Origin: Asterionellopsis glacialis
Lineage: Eukaryota; Bacillariophyta; Plagiogrammaphyceae; Rhaphoneidales; Asterionellopsidaceae
NCBI GenBank assembly: GCA_014885115.2
Contig: WKLE02005589.1
Span: 1-29,190, forward strand
Direction: 5' to 3'
DNA length: 29,190 bases
Shown: positions 10,401 to 20,466 of the stretch, piece by piece
How positions within the stretch are numbered: the first letter of the stretch is position 1
Layout of the letters: the number at the start of each line of letters is the position of its first letter
The notes under the pieces: generated by a model
What the model saw: only the letters and a program-made list of their open reading frames with translations
Told to the model about the DNA's origin: nothing
Database searches by the model: none
Program-made: the position numbers and the translations under genes

Positions 10401-12017
10401 TTAAATGGTGACTACGACACTTGTGTGAAACATTTTAATGAGGTCGTTGAATTCCTTGAACAAGCTCCCGATGAGCGCAAGATTCGAACTTGCTATGACT
10501 TCCGATGTATTGCACGGATTTTCGAGAGAAACGGTGGCGAAGATAAGGCACTTGAAGCGTACGACATGAGCATAGCTGCTTCAGAAGACGCAGACGGATC
10601 CTTAGAAAGAGCTTCAACATTGTTTTATAAAGGCACTTTCTTAGTTACTAGGGGTAGCATGAAGAACGAAGCTCTAAAACTTCTGGAATCATCGCTGAAC
10701 ACTCGAATAACGAAACTTGGCCCATGTGAGTGTGTAATTGCAACACTTCAAAAAATCGCTAGCATCCACCGGTCTAATGGGGATACAGAAGAAACCGCCA
10801 ATACTTTCAGCAAAATACGTGATTGCACAGAAGTGTTGTACGGTGACGACTCTGAAAAAGTCGCCCCAGTGCTTTATGAATTGGCAGAACTGAAGGAAAG
10901 CACGAATAAAGGCGAGGCACTTGCACTGTTTGGACAATGTCTCGACATACAGAAGCGCAAGCTAGGCCAGACTCACCCAGAGGTTGCCAATACTCTTCAA
11001 AAGATTGGGTTTATACATGCAAGCAAAGAAAATTTCCACAAAGCATACGACTGCTATGCCGGAGCTGTTGACATCCAACAAATTATCTTTTCAGATTCTG
11101 ATCCACGCTTAGCAGAGACGTATCATATGCTAGGATCGGCAGCTCGAAAAGGAGGAGATCCTGAACGGGCTCTACCCTTTTTACTAGATGCTTTTGCCAT
11201 ACGAGAGGAGCACGGGTACCAGAGGCAGATATGCGAGACACTTCAAGAAATTGGGCATGTTCATCGCCAGCTAAAGGATCCAACAGCCGCGATTTCATGT
11301 TACGAGAAAAGCATCGGGATCCTTTCTGAGGCATACGGCGACATGGACGAGAAAGTTGGTGATATGTACCTTTCGCTTGGTCATGCGAAAAGAGATAATG
11401 ATCAAACGACGGAGGCTGTACAATGCTATGTGAAAGGTATGTGAACAAACACAATTCATTATTGTTTTCATTCGATGGCCATAGAGCTCATTTCAATTTC
11501 TGAAATCTTGTCCTTTTTTTTTTTTCAAGCCCTGAATATTCAAAAGGATGCACATGCCAGTGGTCATCCAAGGCTAGCAGCTCCTCTTCGGTCTTTAGGA
11601 GTTTTAAATTTCCAGATTGGTAATCTGGATGAGGCAGTGCACTGTCTGGATGAATACGTCCGAATCAAGGAATTGAATAAGCAAATAGAAGCTATGGAGT
11701 ATATTTTGACTCTGGAAATTCTTGGAGACATCCATCGTGCGAAGGGAAACTATGAAGAAGCAGATAAGTACTGGTCTATGGCTTTACAGATATTTTCGAG
11801 AAACAATGAATTCATAGCACAACACCCCGGCCTTGGACAAAGTCTCTCCAACCGACTTTCGAACAATAGTAATGATGAGGGTACTGGTTTATTTCAAGGT
11901 TTAATGAACGGAATCACTAGAGGTTTATCGGAAGAGGTTATGGATGTTGGTGTTGGGCGCCCACTTCCAGCCCAAGAGGAGGAAAATGTAATCCAGCAAT
12001 ACATATTCATGGAATAG
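7497..12017 (+). CDS. NB-ARC/TPR STAND ATPase (NLR-like), two exons
   Basis: Exons are 7497-11436 and 11530-12017; splicing gives 1475 residues and restores a TPR reading YVKALNIQKDAH across the junction. Residues 1-250 are mostly helical with no recognised domain. The NB-ARC-type ATPase follows: Walker A GVGMGKTT (Lys264), Walker B LLVLDDAW (359-367), a sensor-like IIVTTK (383-388), a GLPL-like CGYHPLT (437-443) and an MHD-like IHHPMQKDYA (594-603). From about residue 720 to 1430 there are many TPRs of the kinesin-light-chain type with roughly 42-residue spacing. The architecture is that of STAND proteins, in which repeats sense a ligand and the ATPase switches or oligomerises. A defence or stress-signalling role is inference; no known effector domain is visible. 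The ATG at 7497 starts the long frame and has a GA-rich leader. Confidence 0.9.
11437..11529 (+). other. intron of NB-ARC/TPR gene
   Basis: The 93-bp intron begins GTATGTG after AAAG and ends with a poly-T tract and CAAG. It contains an in-frame TGA two codons after the donor, so retention would truncate the last TPRs. Joining the flanks splits an Ala codon (G|CC) and gives continuous TPR sequence. Confidence 0.9.
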
Positions 12018-12404
12018 GTTACTTCCAGTAATACTGATAAAATAAACATTGGAGATAATATCTTACGGAACACAAATTAGCACATGAGGTGTTCCAATTT
12101 CATTTGCTGCTGATATTCTATCTGAAAAACTCAAAATCAACCATACTGCCATCTACAACTCTCTTTTTACTACACTCAAATGGCCCATAATGATCAAAAT
12201 CTTGTCTGAAAAAGAGGTAGATTACTCATTCTGCTTTTATCGAATTGTCTTTTTCTCTTAATCGAACGAAAAAATCTTGACGTTCGGGATTTCGTAACCA
12301 ACATGTGCTGTAAAATCCAATTTATTCATTTCTACCTTGAGGCTAAATAATATTCAATTACTTTCTCCTAAAAGAAAATTTGCATTGTATCATTATCTCT
12401 ATCT
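12018..12404. other. intergenic, converging 3' ends
   Basis: This 387-bp AT-rich gap lies between the 3' ends of the NB-ARC/TPR gene (+) and the small unknown gene (-). An AATAAA at about 12040 is near the first gene's stop, a possible polyadenylation signal. Nothing else is recognised. Confidence 0.5.
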
Positions 12405-12803
12405 TCAACTTTTTTGGGTAGGGACAAGAGGGTCTACTGCCCATGCCGGCAAGGCGACACTTCGTGGTTTCCATGCCGCAGTCTCATTTTCTGATTTTGT
12501 TGTAGATGATGATTCTTCCTTATTGGGCGACGCTGTACTTGTGGCTTTTGGATTCCAAACTTGAGAAGATGCACTTGCATCATCATGTGATTTAATTGCA
12601 ATGTTCATACATTCTAGAATAGCTTTATCGTTCCAAACAAAATCTGGTTTAGGTCTTTGCAAGGGATTTTGATGCAACAAACGATGATTTGTCGTTGTCT
12701 GATCAAGAATTGTTTCGTTCACCGTAGGGAAAATCTCAACATTCATCAACTCTTCTTCGTCGGTATCATCAAGATCGCTTTTTTGAATGAAAGGTGTGCT
12801 CAT
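12405..12803 (-). CDS. small protein of unknown function (132 aa)
   Basis: The frame has an ATG start and TGA stop. The protein is acidic at the N-terminus (DLDDTDEEELMN) and has two Trp-centred segments that look like real protein: FVWNDKAILECMNIAIKSH at about 55-73 and LPAWAVDPLVP near the C-terminus. A Ser/Thr/Asn-rich linker separates them. I do not recognise the family. It is divergent from the EEP-fold gene across about 480 bp. The unknown could be a short regulatory or adaptor protein, but nothing shows that. Composition and the complete frame support it as a gene. Confidence 0.6.
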   Translation of the reverse strand: MSTPFIQKSDLDDTDEEELMNVEIFPTVNETILDQTTTNHRLLHQNPLQRPKPDFVWNDKAILECMNIAIKSHDDASASSQVWNPKATSTASPNKEESSSTTKSENETAAWKPRSVALPAWAVDPLVPTQKS

Positions 12804-13286
12804 CTTGTTACTTTTTGACTTGTTTAGATGACTTCGCTGCGTTCCGCTGAAGACTCGTCACCATTTTTGTTGGTTGAGGCCGCAGAAGTTGAACAACGAC
12901 AAACCAACAGACAGAGGCTCAAAACGCTTACTGGCACCCGCGGCTCCCTCATCCCGATCCCCAGTTACGCCCGGATTCAGGATGAGCACAGGCGGGTTGA
13001 GTCGAAACAATCGTGGTCTACAGATACTCATTACTATATTTTAGAGTTAGAGTTAATTTTCCAGGGGAGTTTGAGTGTTGTTGAGTCGTGAAGAAAAAAT
13101 GTTTGCATGATTTTCCAGACGGGACTCACTTCCAACAAAGAAGAAAGTAAATCTACATGGTTTAGAGGGGTGTTTGATCGTTTCTGAACGTTAACGGATG
13201 ACAACTCTTCTTTGAACCCCATCATCGCTGGTAACGCATATTGCTTTTTTTATTCTTCTGTTTAATCAGCAACGAGTTGAACGGTC
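12804..13286. promoter_or_regulatory. probable bidirectional promoter region
   Basis: This 483-bp stretch lies between divergent starts at 12803 (-) and 13287 (+). A + frame of 87 codons (12828-13091) begins only 24 bp from the opposite start and has no recognised domain, so it is not called. A pyrimidine-rich tract followed by AATCAG ends at about 13269, 17 bp before the EEP start. It looks like a splice acceptor, so the EEP gene may have a 5' UTR intron. An in-frame TGA at 13278-13280 means any upstream exon would be non-coding. Confidence 0.45.
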
Positions 13287-13913
13287 ATGAAAGTGTTGGT
13301 CCAAAATCTCCAAAAGAAACCAGGACTTGCAACAGAACTTTTACACGAACATAAGCCCGATGTGATGCTCCTTCAAGAAATTAATTTATCTTCTGAAATG
13401 AATGATGATGATACAGGATCTTATGTTCATAATACATCAAGTCTTGGATACGGCACTGCAATATTCAGTAGCAGCAAAAAGAATCTTCCCATTACTGACA
13501 TAAAGCTAGTTGATTCACCCTATACAGAATTTGGTGGACTGATACGGAAAAAGACAACAATAGCGACAATCCAAGATATTACATTTGTATGCTTTCATGG
13601 GTATAATGGTACACCATTTCGTAGTATAGAGAAGCTCGTCGCACATGTCCAAGCCGTAGTGAAAGTTTTGTCCCCAGCCGCAGATCAACCAACTGTATTT
13701 GCAGGTGACTTCAATACTTGGACACAAGGTCATTTAGATGCAGTGAAGGTAGTGATGGAACATGCTGGATTTCAGCATACTTATTCGTGGCCATATCCTG
13801 GAAGAGATTTTCCATTAGATCATACATTCATTCGCGGGGTGAATATGGAAAAATCTTCCTTCTATCCTTGCGCTTCAGATCATAATGGAGCATTGTTGGG
13901 ATTGAAATTCTGA
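13287..13913 (+). CDS. endonuclease/exonuclease/phosphatase (EEP) fold protein
   Basis: A compact 208-residue EEP-fold protein, the superfamily of DNase I, APE1, deadenylases and TDP2. The metal and phosphate-binding motifs appear in order: VQNL (Asn7), LLQEI (Glu31), AGDFNTW (Asp141, Asn143), PLDHTF (Asp178, His179) and ASDHNG (Asp198, His199). All canonical catalytic residues seem present, so it should be an active Mg-dependent phosphodiesterase or phosphatase; the substrate cannot be told. The fold fills the whole protein, with no targeting peptide or extra domain, and the length is slightly below the usual 220-260. The start is fixed by an in-frame stop 9 bp upstream. Confidence 0.88.
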   Translation: MKVLVQNLQKKPGLATELLHEHKPDVMLLQEINLSSEMNDDDTGSYVHNTSSLGYGTAIFSSSKKNLPITDIKLVDSPYTEFGGLIRKKTTIATIQDITFVCFHGYNGTPFRSIEKLVAHVQAVVKVLSPAADQPTVFAGDFNTWTQGHLDAVKVVMEHAGFQHTYSWPYPGRDFPLDHTFIRGVNMEKSSFYPCASDHNGALLGLKF

Positions 13914-14567
13914 TACTTCACTCTAGCTAACTTCGCATATAAAAAATCACTATTATTTATTAATGGATCAAGGCGTCCCCACACTATTTTTAGTGTTGTA
14001 ACTGATACTGCCATAGATGAGGGTGTAAAGGGTGTAACTGTAGTGGGTGCTGCTACAGCATTTTCATAATCAATGGCCATGGCTGTTTGTGTCCACGGAC
14101 GAATGTTAAAATTATGTTCCTGTTTATGTAATGTTATCACCTTGATAGGCATCTTTACTTGGATAATGGATTCAATGTTACAACGATTTTAGGTCAACAA
14201 ATATTTACGACTCGGGATGTCTGTGTGCATTCTTTCTACAACTTGAACAACAAAACTAACACGAATATTTTAAAATAGCAGCATTTACCCATCAAAATTA
14301 TATTATGACTATGGATAATGTGCTGGCGAATGCAAAATCAGCCAACAGAACACCAAGTCAAAAAAGCGGGCTCAGCTCATATTAATGCATTTTTATAAGT
14401 TATGAATACCAAACTTGGATCATTAGGTATTGTCTGCTATCAAGAAAAGTCATATTAGAGGAGGGGTACCCGGTGATTGGTGGGTGAATAAGGATACAGA
14501 CACAATCTCCGACTGCTGTATTGATATGGTACCTCCTGGATAAACAATCGCCTGTTTCGATGCCATA
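13914..14567. other. intergenic, converging 3' ends
   Basis: The 654-bp gap separates the 3' ends of the EEP gene (+) and the ankyrin gene (-). A minus-strand frame of 90 codons with an ATG (13880-14152) overlaps the last 34 bp of the EEP gene. It is rich in Thr/Val/Ala, has no recognised domain and is not called as a gene with confidence. The remainder is AT-rich with no clear signal. Confidence 0.45.
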
Positions 14568-16967
14568 TCACCTGACACAGCATAATGATGGTGATCTCCG
14601 TAACAGACTAAATACTGTATTTAAGGAAGACTTGCAATTTGTCGCAGCTTGCATGAATGGATATAAAAGTGTTTGGGGGTCTCTCCTCTCCAATGAATCA
14701 GGAAATGCATCCACAAGTTCCCATACTACTTCTTCCCATTCAGCTTTTAGTTTCTCTGTATGAGATGGTGGTGGTGCATCCGTAGATGATGACAAACCCT
14801 TTGAATCGTCATCTAAGAAAAATGATTGGCTATCAAGTGCATAATTGATGGGTAGTCGAAGACTAGCATCTGCTACTGATGCAGAACTAGGCGCCCTTTT
14901 CAATAGTAATTTTATCCAGTGAGAGCATTCGAGAATCGATTCTATGTTTGTTGTTTGATTTCTTCTTTGAAAAAGAGTTCCGCCCGCAGAAAGAGAAGAA
15001 AGCATCAAACTATAATGCAGAGGTAATCTTCCCATCTCATCACGACAAAGAACTTGAGTAGGGTATAGATCCAGGAGTAATTGAAGAAGCGGCATTGGAA
15101 GATACGGACCGGAAATACGACTCAAAGCTGAAGCAGCATGAAGTACAAATCTCTCACCATTACTACTCGTTTTATTATAGAGTTGGAACCTTTTGAGACA
15201 TGAGCTGTTATGCGCAGCTTGTACGATATAAATGATTCTTTCCAAAAAAGTTTCACCCACAATAATTTTTGCTTCCTTATCAATCGTTTTCGAAGATTTT
15301 GAAGGTAACAAATGGTTGTTCGATTTTTTCCCGATGACAACTACTTGATTTACTGCTTCCTCCATAAGTTCACGATAAAAGGAACCTTTTTGGGAAATAT
15401 AGCGTTTCCTTCCATTACTTTTAGAATTGACAGGATTAAAAAAACGACGGTCACAAATTCCATATCCTCCTTCGATATGTCGCATCCATTCTAAATCTAT
15501 TGGAGTGTGTCCTGCATTGTTTACTGACCAAAGAAGAGGATGAGGATGATTAGTGTCGTTATCCTTTTGACTTGAGCAGGATAATGAGTGTTGTGGACTG
15601 AGTTTTGCTACTGTGCATTCAATGAGTAGCTTTAGAACTTCCGTTGGTACACCTACAGATGTTGCAACATGGATAGGTAAATCACCAAAACGATTGCGTT
15701 TCGACAATTGACGTGGGTCACTATCTATCAATATTTGAATCAAAGGTAATATGTCTCCATGATTTCGAACAGCAAGATGAAGGGGAGTACATTTTGTGGA
15801 TGCAGACAACATTTGTACCAGATTGTAATGACCTTTACTTGGAAGTAAATATTGTACACAATCCAAAATCCTTTTAGCCCGTCCAGCCTTTGTAATGGAA
15901 TAACTTTCTGAAACAAAGCTATGCTTGTGAGCCAATCTGTATTCATTTGAACTTGTATTGGATGATGAGCTCAAAGATAACAATCGAATTAAAGGTGGGA
16001 CCAAAATGCTATCATTTAGAGGATGCTGCATTCTACGAGAACCACTATCCACAGGATCCATCAATTCAGGGAAAATCGATAAAAAGATTTGGAATGTTTC
16101 CAATGAATGTGATGGCTTTCCCGAATTTATTCCCATGATTACATGGTCAAGAGGGTACAGTCCATCTCTATCTGGAAGAAACACAGCCTCATCTTTACCA
16201 CTATCTTCGACGCTATTCTTATCTGAACTATTAGGTTTTATAGATGATATATTCCTATCTGCCTGGAGCATGAGTTTGATAGCATTTGGAGGGCACGACT
16301 TATTACGAACAGCATCTCGCAATGGAGTGTGACCTTTCACAGTTTGACTGCATCGAACTTGTTGAGGGCATGCATAGAGTAGTGAATCGACAATAGCAAC
16401 CATTTGGTTCGAATCATCGCAATGAGTTTGACAAACAACTCCCAGGGCAGTGACAAAGTGGATTTGTTCGCGAATGTTTAATGTGTGTAGACAGTCTTCA
16501 ATAGGAAAAGGATTGTGAACACCACGATCACGCCAATCATCGCTTTGATGGAATTCTGATTTTGTACGTTTCCATGGGCGTGATTCATAATTGTCGTTGG
16601 ATTGTATATCATTGGTAGAGAAACACCCATTCATCAACACAGGAAATGCTTCATCCGGATACGATCTAACTCGTACCCACGCATCTCTCCAACATTGTTT
16701 TCTACAGAGTTGTACTAACATGTTGCTTCCTACTGGTGGCAATCGATATTTGTTCGCTGGAGACATAGGTTGGTTGCCTTTTTCTGTGTAATTTTCGAAA
16801 CAATGACCAGATCCTGTAGGTGTATTAGTTGATTGAACTTCTTCTGCTACCCAACATTCATGACGACGATGACTCTTTAGATTCTGCTCCGGTGGACTCA
16901 CACCAATGCACGGTGGCTGTCTCATATCATGACTGCTTTGTGGAACTCGTAGGTTTCTCGAAGTCAT
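14568..16967 (-). CDS. ankyrin-repeat protein
   Basis: From the first ATG (16965-16967) the protein has 799 residues; the frame extends upstream only to a GTG. The region before residue about 120 is polar and low-complexity. A segment near NMLVQLCRKQCWRDAW, with YPDEAF just after it, resembles the N-terminal module of large diatom ankyrin families. Ankyrin-type helical pairs follow: GHTPLRDAVRNK (from about 212), DGLYPLDHV, CTPLHLAVRNHG and FGDLPIHVATSVG (about 390-450), GHTPIDL (about 500), FVLHAASAL (about 606) and MGRLPLHYSLM (about 646). The repeats are irregular, with long linkers. Ankyrins bind proteins; there is no enzymatic domain, so the partner is unknown. An upstream 5' exon is possible. 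Confidence 0.85.
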   Translation of the reverse strand: MTSRNLRVPQSSHDMRQPPCIGVSPPEQNLKSHRRHECWVAEEVQSTNTPTGSGHCFENYTEKGNQPMSPANKYRLPPVGSNMLVQLCRKQCWRDAWVRVRSYPDEAFPVLMNGCFSTNDIQSNDNYESRPWKRTKSEFHQSDDWRDRGVHNPFPIEDCLHTLNIREQIHFVTALGVVCQTHCDDSNQMVAIVDSLLYACPQQVRCSQTVKGHTPLRDAVRNKSCPPNAIKLMLQADRNISSIKPNSSDKNSVEDSGKDEAVFLPDRDGLYPLDHVIMGINSGKPSHSLETFQIFLSIFPELMDPVDSGSRRMQHPLNDSILVPPLIRLLSLSSSSNTSSNEYRLAHKHSFVSESYSITKAGRAKRILDCVQYLLPSKGHYNLVQMLSASTKCTPLHLAVRNHGDILPLIQILIDSDPRQLSKRNRFGDLPIHVATSVGVPTEVLKLLIECTVAKLSPQHSLSCSSQKDNDTNHPHPLLWSVNNAGHTPIDLEWMRHIEGGYGICDRRFFNPVNSKSNGRKRYISQKGSFYRELMEEAVNQVVVIGKKSNNHLLPSKSSKTIDKEAKIIVGETFLERIIYIVQAAHNSSCLKRFQLYNKTSSNGERFVLHAASALSRISGPYLPMPLLQLLLDLYPTQVLCRDEMGRLPLHYSLMLSSLSAGGTLFQRRNQTTNIESILECSHWIKLLLKRAPSSASVADASLRLPINYALDSQSFFLDDDSKGLSSSTDAPPPSHTEKLKAEWEEVVWELVDAFPDSLERRDPQTLLYPFMQAATNCKSSLNTVFSLLRRSPSLCCVR

Positions 16968-19064
16968 AATTCTCCAACGGCAGGTACTGATAGCCTTCGC
17001 GAGAATTTGTTGCTTGTCCCTCCAGATGCTACCAGCTATAAGTCGCAAAACATACACAGAGAGAACTAACTACAATCACTCTTGCAGACGTGAATGTCGC
17101 TTTACTCGCTTCTTTGAACTACAGCGATTGTGCTTGGGTGAGTGTTTCTTGCTTGTTCTCGCAGACTTTGATGATCTTCCATGCTTTGTGCCAACCCCAG
17201 CACTTTTTAGTCCTACCAGGTACTCGTTGTTGCAACTTAACACATACAAACTATTCATACAGTGAGTAATATCGGGAAAAGTATTTAGTATGTAACCCAC
17301 GACATTTCATGCATTCATAGAACAATTAGTATTTCCATATCAAATAGACTTATTTCCAGTACAGGTACTTAGTCCAGAATTCTTTAGCGATTGATTAATC
17401 AAATTCTAATTAATACTTTATTTCTTGTATTATCTCAAACTCTTTTTAACAATAAATCGCCAAAAGGGTCTACCAAAACAAACACGAGTACTATGTACGG
17501 TACATAAATTTTACTGTACCAGGTACTGTATTTACCAGAAACAAGGTACCTGCTATGATACCCATATCATGTCTACCTGGTACAGACAGTAATGGCATCG
17601 GCTAAAATTTCAAAATTCAGACCATCGATGCAGTACCAGGTACCAGAGGTTCGTTTTGTAGGTAGAGATTCTGTTCGGTAGAGCTATCGAAGTCCAATAG
17701 AGTGTTGGTTGTACTGACGCTGAAACCTACCAGTACCGTCAAGCCATACCAGGTACCTGTACAGAGCTCGCCAAAAATAATATGCTCGCCTTCATTCATA
17801 CAACGAACTAACGAAAAACCAAGCAAAGCCCAGCACAAAGCACTGTGTTGGACTCATACGGTATATGAATACTCTCTAGAGTACCAAGAATACCGTTTGA
17901 TCCTGTCATTAATGTGAAATAAAACCGTAGCCTAGAGACAAGATTATAGTGCCTTTTTTCGCCACAAGATCCATCTGACAAAACACAATCGAGACCAAGA
18001 ATCTTTTCACGCATATATAGTACCCTACCATTCCTTCGGATCGGCAAAAGCAAAAAATGAGGTTTAAAATTTGTCAGACGTCTTATCAGATTTCTACTCC
18101 CATGAAGCAAGCAGAATATCTTTAAGCTTCTTAACTGTGCACCTGAATGTTGTTATCCGTACCACCGATAGAAGAAGCACAAGCATCAGGGTCGAAAACA
18201 TATTACATTTCAATGTACCTACTGTAAGTAAATTTATATAAAGTAAGCATGAATATATCACTTGGTTCTGAAGAATCGAAAGTCGTAAGAGAGAACTTGT
18301 CATGTACTGTTCACACAAAGTTGCTGTTGCTTTACCGAAGGGCTCCATTTATTATTTGATGTTTTTCTTAAAGTCCAACAGAATAAGTAACGTTATCAAT
18401 TTCAATATATTGGTGAAGTCGCACATCGCAATCCTTGTTAGCTACCTTTGAAAATAACTTTTTATCAGGAGGTTTGAATGTCAAAACTAACCAACTGCCT
18501 TGAGATGTTATTGTCACTTTGGTGGAATGATTCGTCTGTGGCCCATGATTATCACTTTCATACAGATTTATTGCCGTATCCACCGTGGCTGACAGGTTCT
18601 CTTTTTTCAAGTTGACAATCAATCTAAATAAGAAGTCTCATGATGCGTAGATACTTAGTTAGCCTTGCCGTAAAAGAAACGATGAAGGGGGGATATGAGC
18701 AAGTGGAAAGAGTGGAACGTAACAATTAACTTTCCCTTTTTGGGGAAAATGTAAAAGAGGGGGGGTGGGGGCAATTTTCTGGCTTATTCTCACTCTGGTA
18801 CTGAATAGGAGGGCATAAAAATGGATTTTGTGAAACACGTTTGAAAATAGTTTTTTTTTAAGTAAAATTGAAGTCTAGCGCTTTAGAGAGAGAGAGGCTT
18901 AGTAAAGTCCTTCTGCATATTGCAGTATTGTACGCGTGTTCTTCTTTTGTTTTCTCCATTTTGCAGTTACAGAGAGAAAACGAAATGCGTAAATTCACTA
19001 ATTTAAAAGTTATAAACTTTTTTCTCCCGCCCCTCCGTCCTATCTTTGGAAGGAAAACAATCAA
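16968..19064. other. 2.1-kb gene-poor region with palindromic motifs
   Basis: This lies upstream of the ankyrin gene and downstream of the coiled-coil gene, both on the minus strand. The GTACC-type motif recurs between 17214 and 17762. Two minus frames, 18368-18622 (TTG start, beta-strand-like sequence such as STKVTITSQGSWLVLTF) and 18094-18348 (ATG), have no recognised domain. The first follows a TTATTTAG that could be a splice acceptor, so it might be a terminal exon, but no matching upstream exon was found. A G-run (about 18755-18770) and an AG repeat (18884-18897) are also present. Confidence 0.5.
17214..17762. repeat. second cluster of GGTACC-type palindromic motifs
   Basis: Copies of TACCAGGTA/TACCTGGTA occur at 17214-17222, 17516-17526, 17574-17583, 17633-17646 and 17747-17762, with partial copies at 17356-17366 and 17490-17512. 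The spacing is irregular, so this is not a tandem satellite. It is the same word family seen at 6674-7205 and 26101-26369. Confidence 0.7.
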
Positions 19065-20466
19065 TCATTTTTTCGTTGCCTTATTTTTCGTTTTCAACTT
19101 TCGTTTTTGTTCTGCTTGAATGACCTATTTTAGAAAAGAATGACGAAATACAAAATAATGTAAAATTTTCGACTTTGTTTTCAATGTACAAGAAACTCCC
19201 GAGATTCCAAAGAAAGACTGCGCCACACTGCAATAAAAAATACACTCGTACCTGTCTTAATAACCACACCATTTGACTTTTTGTTTCCTTCAATTGATCA
19301 ACTTCTGTTTCAAGTTCTTTTAATTTCTCACTTTTAGATTCACTTTCTAACTTTGCTGCATCAGAAGAAGAAGAAGTAGTAGTGGCAGTTGACGACTTTT
19401 CTTGATCTCTTGATGATGATGATGATGATGCTGCTGGTATTTCTTTTCCTTCTTTTTCTGTTGTTGTTGTTGTTTCTGGTGATACCTCTGTTTTTGTTGT
19501 TGTTGTTGTCACTAAATCTTGTGATGAATCGACAGCTTTGTCGGGTACTTTTGCTGTCGCTGCTGCTGCTGTCATGGCTGGAGTTGAAGTTGATTTATCC
19601 ATATCATCTTTTTTGATACTGGGAATACTACTACTTTCCTTTTCGTCCTCTTTTTCTGGTACATCATCTTCGATTTCTCCTTCTTCCATATCATCATCAC
19701 TGTCATCATCACCGTCATTGTTATTATTATCGTTAACTGTGTTCTTGTCCTTTTCTTCTCCTTTTTCATCCATTAATTTAGTTCGTTTCTTTTTAGGTTC
19801 TTCTTCTTCTACTACTTCACCTTCCTCCTCATCATCGTTTTCATCCTCTATATCTCTTTTCCTCTTTTCTACTTGATCCTGCCTTTCATTCGTTTCATTC
19901 GCATCATCATCGTCATTGTTGTTATCTGTGTTGTCCGTTGTTGTAGATGATGACTTGAATTCATTTTGTAATTGTTCATACTCATGTTTGTGTGATTCTT
20001 GTAGCTCTTTTAATTCGGTTTCATAGTCTTGCTGTAATTTCAATAAGTCATCATTTTGTTGTTTCATATATTGTTCATGTTGTGACTTTAAACGCTTGGT
20101 TACCTTGTGTAAGGTAACTTCTAATTCTTGACTATATTCTTCCTTTAACGATTGTATAGCCTGTTTACGTTCCGTTTGTAATTCAGAATGCCTTATTTGT
20201 ATTTTATGTAATTTGGATTGTGTTTCTTGTACTTTACACATGGCAGAATCTAATTTGGCACGATGAACTAACGATGGTTGCGTTTGTTGGATGTGTTTTG
20301 TGATGGCACGATGGATAGTAGGATCCACGGAAGGGATGGGTATGACAAAATGTTTCGTACTATTGCCCCGTTTGGCCAAGGCTGAGGCAGATGTTGAGTT
20401 ACCATAGTAATAATGATTCATTCCATGATATTGAGATGTTGTATTAGCACTTCCAAATCGTGGCAT
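19065..20466 (-). CDS. acidic coiled-coil protein, probably nuclear, two exons
   Basis: Exon 1 is 20466-19252 and exon 2 is 19124-19065, giving 424 residues. The unspliced frame runs into an implausible hydrophobic tail (VYFLLQCG). Splicing CAG|GTACGAG to AAATAG|GTC instead yields WLLRQVIQAEQKRK and a Lys-rich end, continuing the C-terminal heptads. Residues about 70-165 form a long coiled coil. Residues 165-290 are Asp/Glu/Asn-rich with a KRKRD cluster and an SV40-like PKKKRTKL (about 223), suggesting nuclear import. Then comes a Ser/Thr-rich linker and a final coiled coil (about 370-424). No enzymatic domain is seen and I do not recognise the family. A scaffold role in the nucleus is inference. 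Confidence 0.8.
19125..19251 (-). other. intron of coiled-coil gene
   Basis: On the minus strand the 127-bp intron begins GTACGAG after CAG and ends AAAATAG. It is phase 0: exon 1 is exactly 405 codons and exon 2 has 19 codons plus TGA. A nearer TTGCAG would leave only 24 bp, too short for an intron. Confidence 0.8.

Noticed and set aside
10480..10490. GATTCGAACT, resembling part of a tRNA B box
   Set aside because: It lies within the TPR coding region, with no cloverleaf or A box around it; the same applies to the GGTTCGAATC near 16407 in the ankyrin gene.
11475..11529. Separate downstream gene starting at the ATG at 11475
   Set aside because: Its first residues are intron sequence with a poly-Phe run from the pyrimidine tract; the rest is the spliced end of the NB-ARC/TPR protein.
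12828..13091. 87-codon + frame with an ATG
   Set aside because: It starts 24 bp from the opposite gene's ATG, has no domain and fits a shared promoter or 5' UTR better; it cannot extend the EEP protein because of the TGA at 13278-13280.
13880..14152. 90-codon minus frame with an ATG
   Set aside because: It overlaps the EEP gene's end, has no recognisable domain and a bland composition; left as a possibility only.
18368..18622. 84-codon minus frame with beta-strand-like sequence
   Set aside because: It starts at TTG with an in-frame TGA just upstream; a splice acceptor-like site is present but no upstream exon could be found.
19389..19876. Leu- and Ser-rich + frames that look like membrane proteins
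   Set aside because: They are antisense readings of the acidic, low-complexity part of the coiled-coil gene.
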